A stretch of DNA of 64,000 nt from Procambarus clarkii (GCF_040958095.1 NC_091188.1:11564002-11628001), one strand, 5' to 3'. Shown: positions 42,668-51,738, counted from the stretch's first letter. Numbers and translations: made by a program. The notes: generated by a model not told the origin, from the sequence alone.

Positions 42668-43050
42668 AAAAAGGGCATCAAGATTTGTGCCAGAGTTAAG
42701 AGGGTTATAAGCTACGACCATCGGCTAATGGAACGCTCACAACTCTCCAGGATAAAAAGAACAGAGGGGGATATGATCACAACTTACAAGATACTGAGAG
42801 GAATAGATAAGGCGGACAAGGATAGCCCCTTCAGATTGAGAGAAAGCAGGACAAGACGACACAAATGGCAACTGGAAGTGCAAATCAGCCGCCGAAGGGA
42901 CATAAAAGTACTTACCTTATATTGGTAGTTAACACGAGGAATGTGCTAGAGGAGGAAGGTGTGGGAAGCCACCTCCATCTACAACTGTAAGTCCCGATTC
43001 GAGAACAGTTGGAAAGTCATAGTAGTTGAAACGCAAGAGGAAGAGCACTA
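42668..43050 (+). pseudogene. LINE ORF tail (GDMITTYKILRG family)
   Basis: RVISYDHRLMERSQLSRIKR then TEGDMITTYKILRGIDKADK, and TRRHKWQLEVQISRRRDIKV. This matches the YEERL..L.L..LE.RR.RGDMI.TYKIL.G module and the following RG....L.....R.D.RK..F block. After a stop at about 42928 another frame continues (NTRNVLEEEGVGSH). A related copy is at 29567-29790. Confidence 0.75.
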
Positions 43051-43176
43051 GTGAGCGGAGCATACACAGACAGACCCCCACTTCCCCGTAAACACTGACA
43101 GGTGACAGGCAAGTACAGTAAAGCAGACAGAACAACACGGTTATTACCCAAGGCACCAAGCGCCAGGAAGACAATT
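43051..43176. other. no feature recognised
   Basis: Short unique stretch inside the predicted WIP-family intron. Confidence 0.4.
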
Positions 43177-43317
43177 TAGTAGTACTAGTAGTACTAGTAG
43201 TAGTACTAGTAGTAGTACTAGTAGTAGTACTAGTAGTAGTACTAGTAGTAGTACTAGTAGTAGTACTAGTAGTAGTACTAGTAGTAGTACTAGTAGTAGT
43301 ACTAGTAGTAGTAGTAG
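43177..43317. repeat. 12-bp minisatellite (AGTAGTAGTACT), about 11-12 copies
   Basis: It lies inside the predicted intron of the WIP-family gene, 15 bases from the splice donor. Read through the donor it would give a Leu/Val-rich tail, which is an artefact. Confidence 0.95.
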
Positions 43318-43331
43318 GGTGGAGTACTCAC

Positions 43332-43535
43332 CATCTATGATCGGCGCGGAGCGATCGTTGGTGACGGTCTTCTTGAGCTTGGCGCCGGTCCTGATGGAGG
43401 AGAGGAGGGCGTTGCGGTCATCGCCACCTGCCGCCTTGGGCACGGGCTGGGGCGGGGCGTGTGGGCCGCGCCGCTGCAGGCCTCCAGGCGCGGGCGGGGG
43501 CGGTGGCGGCGGCATCACCCCGCACCTCACCCACC
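43332..43535 (-). CDS. WIPF: WIP/verprolin family, first coding exon (WH2 domain); ATG at 43515
   Basis: Coding part 43515-43332 is 61 codons plus one base. It starts MPPPPPPPAPGGLQRRG (profilin/SH3-type polyproline), then residues 33-60 DRNALLSSIRTGAKLKKTV and TNDRSAPIID. This is the WH2 actin-monomer-binding motif in its WIP version (RNALL..I..G..LKKTVTNDRSAPI), so the call is firm. The donor GTGAGT follows at 43331. An acceptor-like TTGCAG ends at 43536, so a noncoding 5' exon probably lies upstream, at higher coordinates. Family knowledge: WIP/verprolin proteins bind actin and chaperone WASP through a C-terminal domain, acting in cortical actin assembly and, in flies, myoblast fusion. Later exons (glycine/proline-rich centre, WASP-binding C-terminus) should lie at lower coordinates but none was recognised. 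Vertebrates have three paralogues (WIPF1-3) and Drosophila one (Vrp1). Confidence 0.9.
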
Positions 43536-43708
43536 CTGCAACACCACAACACACTCACTAAACAACTCTCAAATACAACCCGTAAAATAAAACAACTCTC
43601 ACGGCCAGTGATAGAGTCTCGCCCATCATCCTGGTGTATGTGAGTGGGATTGGCTGGTTAGAAATAGGATCTGCCTCGTATGGGCCAATAGGCCTTCTGC
43701 AGTTAAAC

Positions 43709-43821
43709 AAATGAACAAGTCCACAAGGGCCGTGACGAGGATTCGAACCTGCGTCCGGGAGCATCCCAGACAGGTTCGCAGGTTCGAATCCTCGTCACGG
43801 CCCTTGTGGATTTGTTCATTT
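43709..43821. repeat. 45-bp inverted repeat with tRNA-like arms
   Basis: The left arm 43709-43753 (AAGGGCCGTGACGAGGATTC GAACCTGCG core) is repeated inverted at 43777-43821 with one mismatch around a 23-base loop. Each arm contains AGGTTCGAATCCTCGTCACG, which looks like a tRNA T-arm/B-box. It is followed by TGCATCACGTTAGTGTGATC. Confidence 0.88.
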
Positions 43822-43984
43822 GATGCATCACGTTAGTGTGATCTCTGTGTGTGACTTCTGCAGTTACCTTTGTTCTTATGTATCAACCATAAATAGTCTT
43901 ACCTGAAATGTCTAAACATCAGTACTCTTAGCATATTTGACTGTTTGGTTTACCCTAAATGGAGAACAGGATTCATGTAACATA

Positions 43985-44220
43985 AACTAGGAAGGGTTTC
44001 CGGCGGTGCCCGGGACAGTCTGCTTCCCTCTATCCCATCTCATTCCTCCCCCCTCTTCCCATCCTATCTCCCTACCCCTCTTTCCCACAGCAGCAGGTAG
44101 CCGGCAGCACCCAGGTCTCTTCTCTCTCCACCCTTTCCCCTCTCTTTACTCGATCTGCCCCTTTGGTCCCTCCCCGTCTCAACCTCCCGCTCCCCCTTCT
44201 CTAAGTAAATTGATTAAGTG
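43985..44220 (+). repeat. TTTCCGGCGGTGCCCGGGAC repeat with C/T-rich tract
   Basis: Same layout as 17310-17950: opening motif, CCTC-rich tract, a second GTAGCCGGCAGCACCCAGGT motif, more C/T, then TTCTCTAAGTAAATTGATTA. Confidence 0.7.
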
Positions 44221-44427
44221 GACTGCCTATAAGATGTAATATAATTTCTATAACATAGATATTATATTACATAATAATATATATTAAGAACTATATTAAT
44301 ATAGTTCTATATTAATATGCTTCCCAATACGACCTGGAGCAAGGCTAATCTTGTGATATCTTGTGATACCTTGTGATATCTTGATCTATAAGTTTGTTGC
44401 TTGAGGCGACCTGAAGGCCCACGTACC
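44221..44427. other. AT-rich then GTGATA-rich short repeats
   Basis: ATATTAATATAGTTC inverted blocks (44275-44325) and four CTTGTGATA units (44350-44380). No gene. Confidence 0.5.
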
Positions 44428-44679
44428 CGCCTGACAGCTGGGTGGACAGCACTTCGGATTCGTAGTCCTGAGGTTCCGGGTTCGATCCCCGGAACGGGCA
44501 AAATGTTTCTTTCTGCCTGATGCCTCTGTTACCTAGCAGTAAATAGGTACCTGGGAGTTAGACAGCTGCTACGGGCTCCTTCCGGGGGAAGGGGGGGGGG
44601 TAACAAAAAGGAGACCTGGTCGAGGAGCGGCCGCGGGGACGCTAAAGCCCCGAAATCATCTTAAGATAACCTCAAGATA
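44428..44679 (+). mobile_element. tRNA-derived SINE, head iii + body + tail a
   Basis: The head CGCCTGACAGCTGGGTGGAC with GGGTTCGATCCCCGGAACGG is distinct from heads i and ii. The body has CCTCTGTTACCTAGCAGTAA and tail a GAAATCATCTTAAGATAACC. A G-run interrupts the middle. Confidence 0.9.
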
Positions 44680-44734
44680 TACCCATAGCAACCCGCCTGG
44701 TTGATATGGCACCTTAAAGTCTCCCCTACCTTCT

Positions 44735-44785
44735 TGAGATGATTTCGGGGCTTTAGTGTCTCCGCGGCCCGGTCCTCGACCACGG
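44735..44785 (-). mobile_element. SINE tail a fragment
   Basis: CTTGAGATGATTTCGGGGCT, TTAGTGTCTCCGCGGCCCGG: inverted tail a only, 55 bases from the tail of the preceding SINE. The two tails face each other. Confidence 0.85.
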
Positions 44786-45677
44786 GTAAAGGTAAAAACA
44801 CAAGAACAATACACACTACAAAAGTACCTATACTGACTTACTAGCTAATCACGATGCTACACACTGTACACAGCAAGAGTATTGGGCAATGGCAAGCTCC
44901 TCCTTACACCTATAATCTATGTTTCGAATCGGTGGAGGAAAATGTTTGCCTTGGGAAACAATAACATTAGGGCTTGAGTCAGCACCTAGGCTATATTAAG
45001 ACAAGACAATGCACCTTACACAAGACAAAGATGCTGACACAAACCTTGGTGTTATTGTTCATGACAAAAATAACACTTCAGAAGGACAAACACATTTATG
45101 ATATCATGAGTGGCTTGGTTCTAGGGATGTTGGGGGAAGAACTTGATAAATACCAAAGGTATTTATCTTTAAGGTTGATCAGGATTAGTAGATTATTAGA
45201 TTATTTATCTCAGATTATTATTATTATTATTACAGATTATTAGATTATTTATCTTTAAGGTTGATCAGTCCAGGTCGACGACCGGGCCGGTGGGACGCTA
45301 AGCCCTGGAAGCACCTCAAGGTAACCTCAAGGTAAGGTTACCTCCGATTCATAGGCCAGACTGCAAGCAGTCCAACAGCCTGGTTGACCACATAACCAAC
45401 CAGTAGGCCCTAGGCAGAGACCGGGCCGCGGGGACGGTTATCCTCCCGGAACCAACAACAGGTAAATTGGCTTTATACGCGACATTGTATTATTTAAGAC
45501 CCCTTAAATAATTACCGTATTTAATTATCAATAAAGTAAAGACAAAGGTGGTTCCGCAAGGTGTGTATATCGAACCCTGTATCTTGAGCCAGTCCGCCAC
45601 GTCACAGCAATCATAGTAATCAATCGTGAAGGACTGACGGCCATCATTCATCATGTGCCATCTTAAAGATATCCCTC
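44786..45677. other. gene-free stretch with tail a fragments
   Basis: Partial tail a relatives at 45265-45345 (CGACGACCGGGCCGGTGGGA) and 45410-45460 (CAGAGACCGGGCCGCGGGGA). A small ATTATT run at 45225, and a duplicated TTATCTTTAAGGTTGATCAG (45165 and 45250). No gene. Confidence 0.5.
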
Positions 45678-45838
45678 CTGATTGATTGATTGATGAAGAT
45701 TAAGCCACCCAAAAGGTGGCACGGGCATGAATAGCCCGTAAGTGGTGGCCCTTTTGAGCCATTACCAGTATCAAGAGCTGATACTGGAGATCTGTGGAGG
45801 TGCGACTGCACCCTGCGTGACGGGAGATGTCTCCCGTC
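45678..45838 (+). mobile_element. GATTGATTGATGAAG repeat, copy 2
   Basis: Full-length copy ending GACGGGAGATGTCTCCCGTC, an 18-base near-palindrome at the 3' end. It is followed by a C-run and CTATATAGTCGCAATGGCTT, the same neighbour as at 58030-58096. Confidence 0.88.
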
Positions 45839-46124
45839 ATGACCCTCCCCCCCCCCCCTGCTATATAGTCGCAATGGCTTGGCGCTCCCCCCCCCCCCTT
45901 TCCGTGTGATTCATACGCATTCCAGCCACGGTCAATCTGAGAGGTTCCTCGGGTTAAGCCATAGTCGGCAAGTAACTGGTTGGGTGACCGCATGGAAGGC
46001 TTCGCCCTTGGCTAGCAGGGCCTCAATAAGCTTAAGGGGCCTTGCCGTCACTGACAAAACTATGCAATAACATGTATACGATATAGAATTGTAATAAGCA
46101 CACGGGAATAACTTCATACGAGAC
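45839..46124. other. C-runs and unique stretch
   Basis: Two C-runs (45846-45860 and 45888-45898) flank CTATATAGTCGCAATGGCTT. The remainder shows no recognised gene. Confidence 0.45.
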
Positions 46125-46127
46125 CAA

Positions 46128-46385
46128 GGGCCAGAATCACGAAGCAGTTACGCAAGCACTTACGAATCTGTACATCTTTTCTCAATCTTTGGCGGCTTTG
46201 GTTACAATTATTAAACAGTTAATGAGCTCCGAAGCTCCAGAAGGCTGTTTATAACAATAACAACAGTTGATTGGGACGTTTTCATGCTTGTAAACTGTTT
46301 AATAAATGTAACCAAAGCCGTCAAAGATTGAGGAAAGATGTACACGTTCGTAAGTACTTGCGTAACTGCTTCGTGAATCTAGCCC
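46128..46385 (-). mobile_element. TIR MITE, copy 1 (258 bp)
   Basis: Ends GGGCCAGAATCACGAAGCAG and CTGCTTCGTGAATCTAGCCC are inverted repeats. Longer inverted homology runs inward: GCAAGCACTTACGAA / TTCGTAAGTACTTGC and CTCAATCTTTGGCGGCTTTG / its complement. The flanks CAA (46125-46127) and CAG (46386-46388) differ by one base. The inner part is inverted relative to copies 2 and 3. There is no transposase, so it is non-autonomous. Confidence 0.88.
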
Positions 46386-46600
46386 CAGGAGACATGGCAG
46401 AGGTGCGGTAGGTATGCTCAAGAGACAATTAATTCCAAGGCTCTCCAAAACACTCCCTCTAAACCTCTTGTGCTGTTCAAAAGGCAACGTTACAAGCACC
46501 TCCAAAGGGTCCCTTGTCAACTGGGCTGGGAGTCATTCGTCAGACTACGAGTAGCTGCATCTAACAGTTTGGTAGACCAGACCACCAACCAGGAGACCTG
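46386..46600. other. LINE-tail/SINE-related stretch
   Basis: 46530-46600 (GTAGCTGCATCTAACAGTTT then GGTAGACCAGACCACCAACC) belongs to the GGACCAAACTCTCAC-type LINE/SINE tail and continues after the MITE at 46858. The MITE therefore sits inside this repeat. Confidence 0.55.
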
Positions 46601-46854
46601 GGGTCAGATTCACGAAGCAGTTACGCAAGCACTTACGAACGAGTACATCTTTCCTCAATATTTGACGGCTTTGGTTACAGTTATTAAACAGTTTACAAGC
46701 ATGAAAACTAGCCAATCAAGTGTTGTTTTTGTTATAAACAGCCTTCTGGAACTTCGGAGCTCATTAACTGTTTAATAATTGTAAACAAAGCAGCCAAAGA
46801 TTGAGAAAAGATGGACAGGTTCGTGCTTGCGTAACTGCTTCCTGAATCTAGCCC
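46601..46854 (+). mobile_element. TIR MITE, copy 2 (254 bp), perfect 3-bp TSD
   Basis: GGGTCAGATTCACGAAGCAG ... ACTGCTTCCTGAATCTAGCC plus C. The perfect target duplication CTG lies at 46598-46600 and 46855-46857. It interrupts a tail a-like repeat that resumes TCAGAGACCAGGCCGCGGGG. Confidence 0.92.
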
Positions 46855-47332
46855 CTGATCAGAGACCAGGCCGCGGGGGCACTGAACCACGGAACCAGCA
46901 CATGGTATGTTAGAAGATCGTTCAGTAGATATATATATATATAAAAGTAGCAAGTTCCTTCAATGATGCAAATTGTATTTTAACAAACGCAGTATACTGA
47001 TGTCCCCACAGTGGTTTCTGATAAGCCTGCGTTACAGAGGCGCTGCCCATCAGTGCGACCCCATAACAATACAGTGGCCGGGGAAAACATTTAAATTGAT
47101 TGCCAGCGTCATTAGTTTTGTAACTGTAATGAATATGTTGCCAACGAAGGACGTTGGACAATGCAAGTAACGAGTTCTCTCGACAACTATTTGATGGCTG
47201 TAACAAAATGTCATGAATAACCGAAGCCTACAACATGACAAAAATAATTAGGCAGCATCGTACAATGGCGTTCACTTGATACACTGGGCAGTGTGGTGTT
47301 TCCAGAGCAACTGGCAATGCGGGTCTACCAAT
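46855..47332. other. no gene recognised
   Basis: Tail a-like remnant to 46900, a short AT run at 46927-46942, then unique-looking sequence. No family motif is seen on either strand. Confidence 0.4.
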
Positions 47333-47456
47333 CAGTAAAATAGGTACCTGGGTGTTAGTCAGCTGTCACGGGCTGCTTCCTGGGGGGTGGAGGCCTGGTC
47401 GAGGACCGGGCCGCGGGGACACTAAAGAAAAGCCCCGAAATCATCTCAAGATAACC
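47333..47456 (+). mobile_element. SINE, body end + tail a (5' truncated)
   Basis: CAGTAAAATAGGTACCTGGG, GTCACGGGCTGCTTCCTGGG, GACCGGGCCGCGGGGACACT and AAATCATCTCAAGATAACC. The head and first half are absent, the usual result of incomplete reverse transcription. Confidence 0.9.
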
Positions 47457-47632
47457 AAGATAGATCAGAGCCATGGGTAATATATGATGTTTTCCAATCA
47501 GAGCCATGGGCAGTGTGATGTTTCCAGTCAGAGCAATGGTCAGTGTGGATCTACCAATCGGAACAATGGACAGTGTGTGTCTATATGTGTATTAACACGA
47601 TGTACTGAACGAGGTGAGAATAGCTTGAGCTA
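47457..47632 (+). repeat. short AGAGCCATGGGCAGTGTG tandem units
   Basis: Four diverged units (ATCAGAGCCATGGGCAGTGT with GATGTTTCC or GATCTACC) between 47275 and 47585. No gene. Confidence 0.6.
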
Positions 47633-47864
47633 CCTCATCCCTTTGTGTGTATTTTACCTGAATAAACTTATTTCAATTTCCTCATCCCTTTGTGTGTATT
47701 TTACCTGAATAAACTTATTTCAATTTCCTCATCCCTTTCTGTGTATTTTACCTGAATAAACTTATTTCAATTTCCTCATTCCTTTGTATATTTTACCTGA
47801 ATAAACTTATTTCAATTTCCTCATCTCTTTGTATATTTTACCTGAATAAACTTATTTCAATTTC
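47633..47864 (+). repeat. 47-bp tandem repeat, 5 copies, each with AATAAA
   Basis: Unit CCTCATCCCTTTGTGTGTAT, TTTACCTGAATAAACTTATT, TCAATTT. The later units lose two bases. The CCTGAATAAAC motif in each looks like a LINE 3' end that was duplicated in tandem. Confidence 0.93.
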
Positions 47865-48580
47865 TGTGGGTCTACCAATCGGAGCACTTATTTCGAGTTG
47901 CTTCATGATATTATAGCCGATTATAGCACACATTATAGCACACACACTTGACACCATTAAAACACGGTCACAAGCGAAGCCCTAAAGAAGAGACCGATGT
48001 TTACACCTGAGAGCCAGCCCAGCTGCAACTGCCTATATATATAATACCAGCCAGTAAACACCTTCAAGAGGACACAGCCAACATCCAGGGCCAACAATAA
48101 ACACCGCCACTCCAGACCCTTCACCTGGCACGGGTTGCACCTCTCAACATATGCACTCCAGATTTCATTCAGCTGCTGCTAGGGGGGGAGGGGGGTTGAT
48201 GCTGGGCTGAAGGCCTACCTATGGAAGGCTGTTAAGACCACCACAAGAGATGACTGATTAACCAGCCATTACACTTTAGTCCTAAACACTTTATTACACT
48301 TTATTTCCACTTTAGTCCTAAACATGGACCAAGGCACGAGTTTAACCTCGTAGTATGCACTAAGAAATACACACCTATAGTTGATTATACAATATATATT
48401 ATATATACATATACATATATTGTGGTATACACCTGTGTAATACCCTTAGCTGATATATATATCCATTCTAAATTCTTGAGGTTTAAAAGTCTCCGTATGC
48501 ACTTCAGCAGACCTTCTCACTATAAGGGGGGTTGAACCCTTCAATGAACAACAAATTACAGAACTGAAATGTCTGTAAAT
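47865..48580. other. no gene recognised
   Basis: Unique-looking sequence with a duplicated TTTAGTCCTAAACA (48270-48325) and an AT-rich piece near 48400. Confidence 0.4.
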
Positions 48581-48584
48581 GCTG

Positions 48585-48772
48585 TCACTGGCCCAGCCCG
48601 CTGTCACCGGCCCAGCCCGCTGTCACCGCCCCAGCCCGCTGTCACCGCCCCAGCCCGCTGTCACTGGCCCAGCCCGCTGTCACTGGCCCAGCCCGCTGTC
48701 ACTGGCCCAGCCCGCTGTCACCGCCCCAGCCCGCTGTCACCGCCCCAGCCCGCTGTCACCGCCCCAGCTCCC
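48585..48772 (+). repeat. 19-bp minisatellite, about 10 copies
   Basis: Unit CCCGCTGTCACYGSCCCAG. Two unit types (CACTGGCCC and CACCGCCCC) occur in blocks, consistent with local unit duplication. Confidence 0.95.
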
Positions 48773-49079
48773 GCGCTATGGAAAACAAGAAAACATCGAA
48801 ACGGAACCCACATATAAAACAGTCACATCACACTGCAGACCAAACAAAAAATACACAAAAATACACAAGATTTAAGAGCAACCGTCAACCGAGGTAACCT
48901 TTTCTTGCAGTAGCGATAGCTACTGTATTATCTTCTTTAAAAATAAGGTCTTCCGATATGACAGGTTGAATAGCAAGAACCTTTCAAAAAGAGGGATGCC
49001 ATACCAATGATCGATACCTTTCAAGATCAGCCCTCTCTATATTGTGCAACATTTCCAGGATAATGTTACACAATAATAT
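48773..49079. other. no feature recognised
   Basis: A-rich stretch with AAAAATACACAAAAATACAC and unique sequence. Confidence 0.4.
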
Positions 49080-49323
49080 CTTGAGGTTCTCTTGAGATGA
49101 TTTCGGGGCTTTAGTGTCACCGCGGCCCGGTCCTCGACCAGGCCTCCACCCCCCAGGAAGCAGCCCGTGACAGCTGACTAACACCCAGGTACCTATTTTA
49201 CTGCTAGGTAACAGGGGCATAGGGTGAAAGAAACTCTGCCCATTGTTTCTAACCGGCGCCCGGGATAGAACCCGGGACCACAGGATCACAAGTCCAGTGT
49301 GCTGTCCACTCGGCCGACCGGCT
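49080..49323 (-). mobile_element. tRNA-derived SINE, head i + body + tail a, full length
   Basis: Inverted: TCTTGAGGTTCTCTTGAGAT, GATTTCGGGGCTTTAGTGTC, the body, then GCGCCCGGGATAGAACCCGG and ACTCGGCCGACCGGCT. Same head class as 22116 and 61010. Confidence 0.92.
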
Positions 49324-49505
49324 AGATCGCAAGCGGGAGAAATACATAATAATTTACACTCGGAAAATATTAGAGGATCTGGTTCCAAACCTGATAAATG
49401 AAAATAATATAGGAGACCAGGAGGCATGGTTGGAATTTTAAAATTTTCCCACTGAAAGGCAGAGGCGCCCCAGGTACGCTGATAGAAAAATTCTTCCAAC
49501 ATCAT

Positions 49506-49740
49506 TACCTTGAGGTTACCTTGAGGTGATTCCGGGGCTCAACGACCCCGAGGCCCGGTCGTCGACCAGGCCTCCTCGTTGCTGGACTGGTCAACCAGGC
49601 TGTTGGACGCGGCCTGGTCCAACATCATCATGACCCAAGCCTTTCAACACACTCTAAACATAAGCTGGATAACTAGCCGACCTGGCCTCAGGCCGGGCTC
49701 GGGGAGTAGAACTCCTCCCACTACCCTATCCAGTTATGAC
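49506..49740. mobile_element. tail a relative joined to a LINE-tail repeat
   Basis: 49507-49575 is an inverted tail a variant (TTACCTTGAGGTGATTCCGG, ACGACCCCGAGGCCCGGTCG). 49590-49740 reads + strand CAACCAGGCTGTTGGACGCG and GGCCTCAGGCCGGGCTCGGG with GAGTAGAACTCC, related to 58640-58760. Confidence 0.65.
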
Positions 49741-49821
49741 CTCTCCCGGTGTTCAAATGAGAACGTGATGAACACCTCCAAACGATACCGGACCACAACA
49801 GGGCTGTGATTCACACGTCAG

Positions 49822-49825
<4 letters not shown>

Positions 49826-49906
<81 letters not shown>
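49826..49906. repeat. (CA)n microsatellite
   Basis: About 40 CA units. Confidence 0.97.
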
Positions 49907-49908
<2 letters not shown>

Positions 49909-50077
49909 GCGTCAAACAGTCAGATGTTTGCAGCTAGGATCACCACCAAACCAGGAGGCCAGATCACACACCGGATCGCGAGGAAGTTGATCCTCGAAAC
50001 AAAGGCAAGGTAACCACCTGGTAAGCCCACAGCCACCACCCAGCCCACTACACAACACAGTACTCGTCAATCTGAAG

Positions 50078-50337
50078 GGGCCAGATTCACGAAAGTACTT
50101 ACGCAAGTACTTACGAACGTGTACATCTTTCCTCAATCTTTGACGGCTTTGGTTACATTTATTAAACAGTTTACAAGCATGAAAACTTGCCAATCAACTG
50201 TTGTTATTGTTATAAACAGCCTCCTGGTGCTTCGCAGCTCATTAACTGTTTAATAATTGTAAACAAAGCCGCCAAAGATTGAGAAAAGATGTACAGGGTC
50301 GTAAGTGCTTGCGTAAGTGCTTTCGTGAATCTGGCCC
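50078..50337 (+). mobile_element. TIR MITE, copy 3 (260 bp), perfect 3-bp TSD
   Basis: GGGCCAGATTCACGAAAGTA ... TGCTTTCGTGAATCTGGCCC. The perfect target duplication AAG lies at 50075-50077 and 50338-50340. The internal region (TTTACAAGCATGAAAACTTG, TGTTGTTATTGTTATAAACA) has the same orientation as copy 2. Confidence 0.93.
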
Positions 50338-50600
50338 AAGGTTTTTATCTTAGGGGCAAGCCCAAGCCCATCCTGTGGGCTGCTATAAAGGTTACACTCA
50401 CACACAACCAACACCGCCAGCCTTTATTTTAGATAAGCAAGTTACGTTAATAATGAACTTTACTGTAGGCAAAACTGAGATGTGTGACAAGGGTTGTGGG
50501 TTATGTCCTTACTGACAAAACCTCTCATCAAGTAACACACATCTAAAGCTTCCATATATCGATATCAAAATAAATGCTGAAAAAAATGTGTGTATGTGAT

Positions 50601-50603
<3 letters not shown>
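50338..50603. other. no feature recognised
   Basis: Unique-looking sequence before the AT array. Confidence 0.4.

Positions 50604-50687
<84 letters not shown>
50604..50687. repeat. (AT)n microsatellite
   Basis: About 42 AT units, 36 bases from the hairpin that follows. Confidence 0.97.
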
Positions 50688-50689
<2 letters not shown>

Positions 50690-50723
50690 GAACAAGCCTG
50701 AATGGTCCCCAGGACTATATGCA

Positions 50724-50816
50724 ACTGAAAACTCACACCCCAGAAGTGACTCGAACCCATACTCACCTGAGTACTGAGTATGGGTTCGAGTCACTTCTGG
50801 GGTGTGAGTTTTCAGT
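50724..50816. repeat. perfect 42-bp hairpin, 9-base loop
   Basis: The arm 50724-50765 (ACTGAAAACTCACACCCCAG, AAGTGACTCGAACCCATACTCA in two parts) is exactly inverted at 50775-50816. The arm includes GGGTTCGAGTCACTTCTGGG, a tRNA B-box-like motif, as in the 43709 hairpin. Confidence 0.95.
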
Positions 50817-51314
50817 CATATTATATTTATATATATCTTATTTAAAACTTATTACATTGTTGTTGATACAGAATTTGGGCCCGAGAGTGAGCGATGCTTA
50901 AAATTCAAAATTCAATGTAAAATTCAACCCCCCCCCCACCCCACCCCCACCAACCACCCCCACCCCCACCAACACCACCACCCGCACCAATAAACCTGCC
51001 TTTCAACAAGCATGGGTCGGGAGGAAAAAATCTTATCTGATATGGTGCGATAAAACACCTGACCCTGGACTGGCGAAGCTCTTTGCTTGCACCCACAGAT
51101 CCCTGAAACTAATGAGTGGCGCTCAATGAGGAAAATGACACTGGATATATTCTAACGTTTAATCTAATCTTACGCCTAGCGGTCAGTATTGACCATTAGA
51201 CAGAATTAATTCACCAGAAAGGTAAACCACTTATGCCTGTACATACCATTCGTTCTGGACAACAAGATCTCAATTCACAGATTTAAGAGGTATGACAAAT
51301 GTGTACACACACAC
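50817..51314. other. C-rich tract and unique sequence
   Basis: 50925-50975 is CCCCCACC-rich. The rest has no recognised gene. Confidence 0.4.
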
Positions 51315-51372
51315 ACAGTTGAGAGGCGGGACCAAAGAGCCAAAGCTCAACCCCCGCAAGCACAAATAGGTG

Positions 51373-51447
<75 letters not shown>
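51315..51447 (+). mobile_element. SINE tail b leading into (CA)n
   Basis: GTTGAGAGGCGGGACCAAAG, GCTCAACCCCCGCAAGCACA and AATAGGTGAGTACACACAC. The (CA)n tract (51379-51447) grows directly out of the tail end GTGAGTACAC. Confidence 0.88.
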
Positions 51448-51448
<1 letters not shown>

Positions 51449-51738
51449 GGGGGCCTCGTAGCCTGGTGGATAGCGCGCAGGACTCGTAATTCTGTGGCGC
51501 GGGTTCGATTCCCGCACGAGGCAGAAACAAATGGGCAAAGTTTCTTTCACCCTAAGTGCCCCTGTTACCTAGCAGTAAATAGGTACCTGGGAGTTAGTCA
51601 GCTGTCACGGGCTGCTTCCTGGGGTTTGTGTGGTGTGGAAAAAAAAAAAAAAAAAAAAAGTAGTTAGTAAACAGTTGATTGACAGTTGAGAGGCGGGCCG
51701 AAAGAGCAAAGCTCAACCCCCGCAAAAACACAACTAGT
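51448..51738 (+). mobile_element. tRNA-derived SINE, head ii + body + tail b, full length
   Basis: The head GCCTCGTAGCCTGGTGGATA ... GGGTTCGATTCCCGCACGAG still folds as a near cloverleaf. GCCTCGT pairs with ACGAGGC, CAGGA with TTCTG around a 7-base loop CTCGTAA, and GCGGG with CCCGC. A Thr(CGT)-like ancestor is possible. Body, A-run (about 20 A) and tail b follow. It is a SINE, not a tRNA gene, because the transcribed unit continues into the shared body. Confidence 0.92.

Noticed and set aside
43144-43331. Extension of the WIP-family frame into a Leu/Val-rich tail
   Set aside because: It reads through a strong GTGAGT donor into a 12-bp intronic minisatellite.
51448-51523. tRNA gene with near-cloverleaf fold
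   Set aside because: The D-arm is poor and the unit continues into the shared SINE body, so it is a SINE head. The same applies to 22116, 44428, 61010, 14955, 36560 and 39950.
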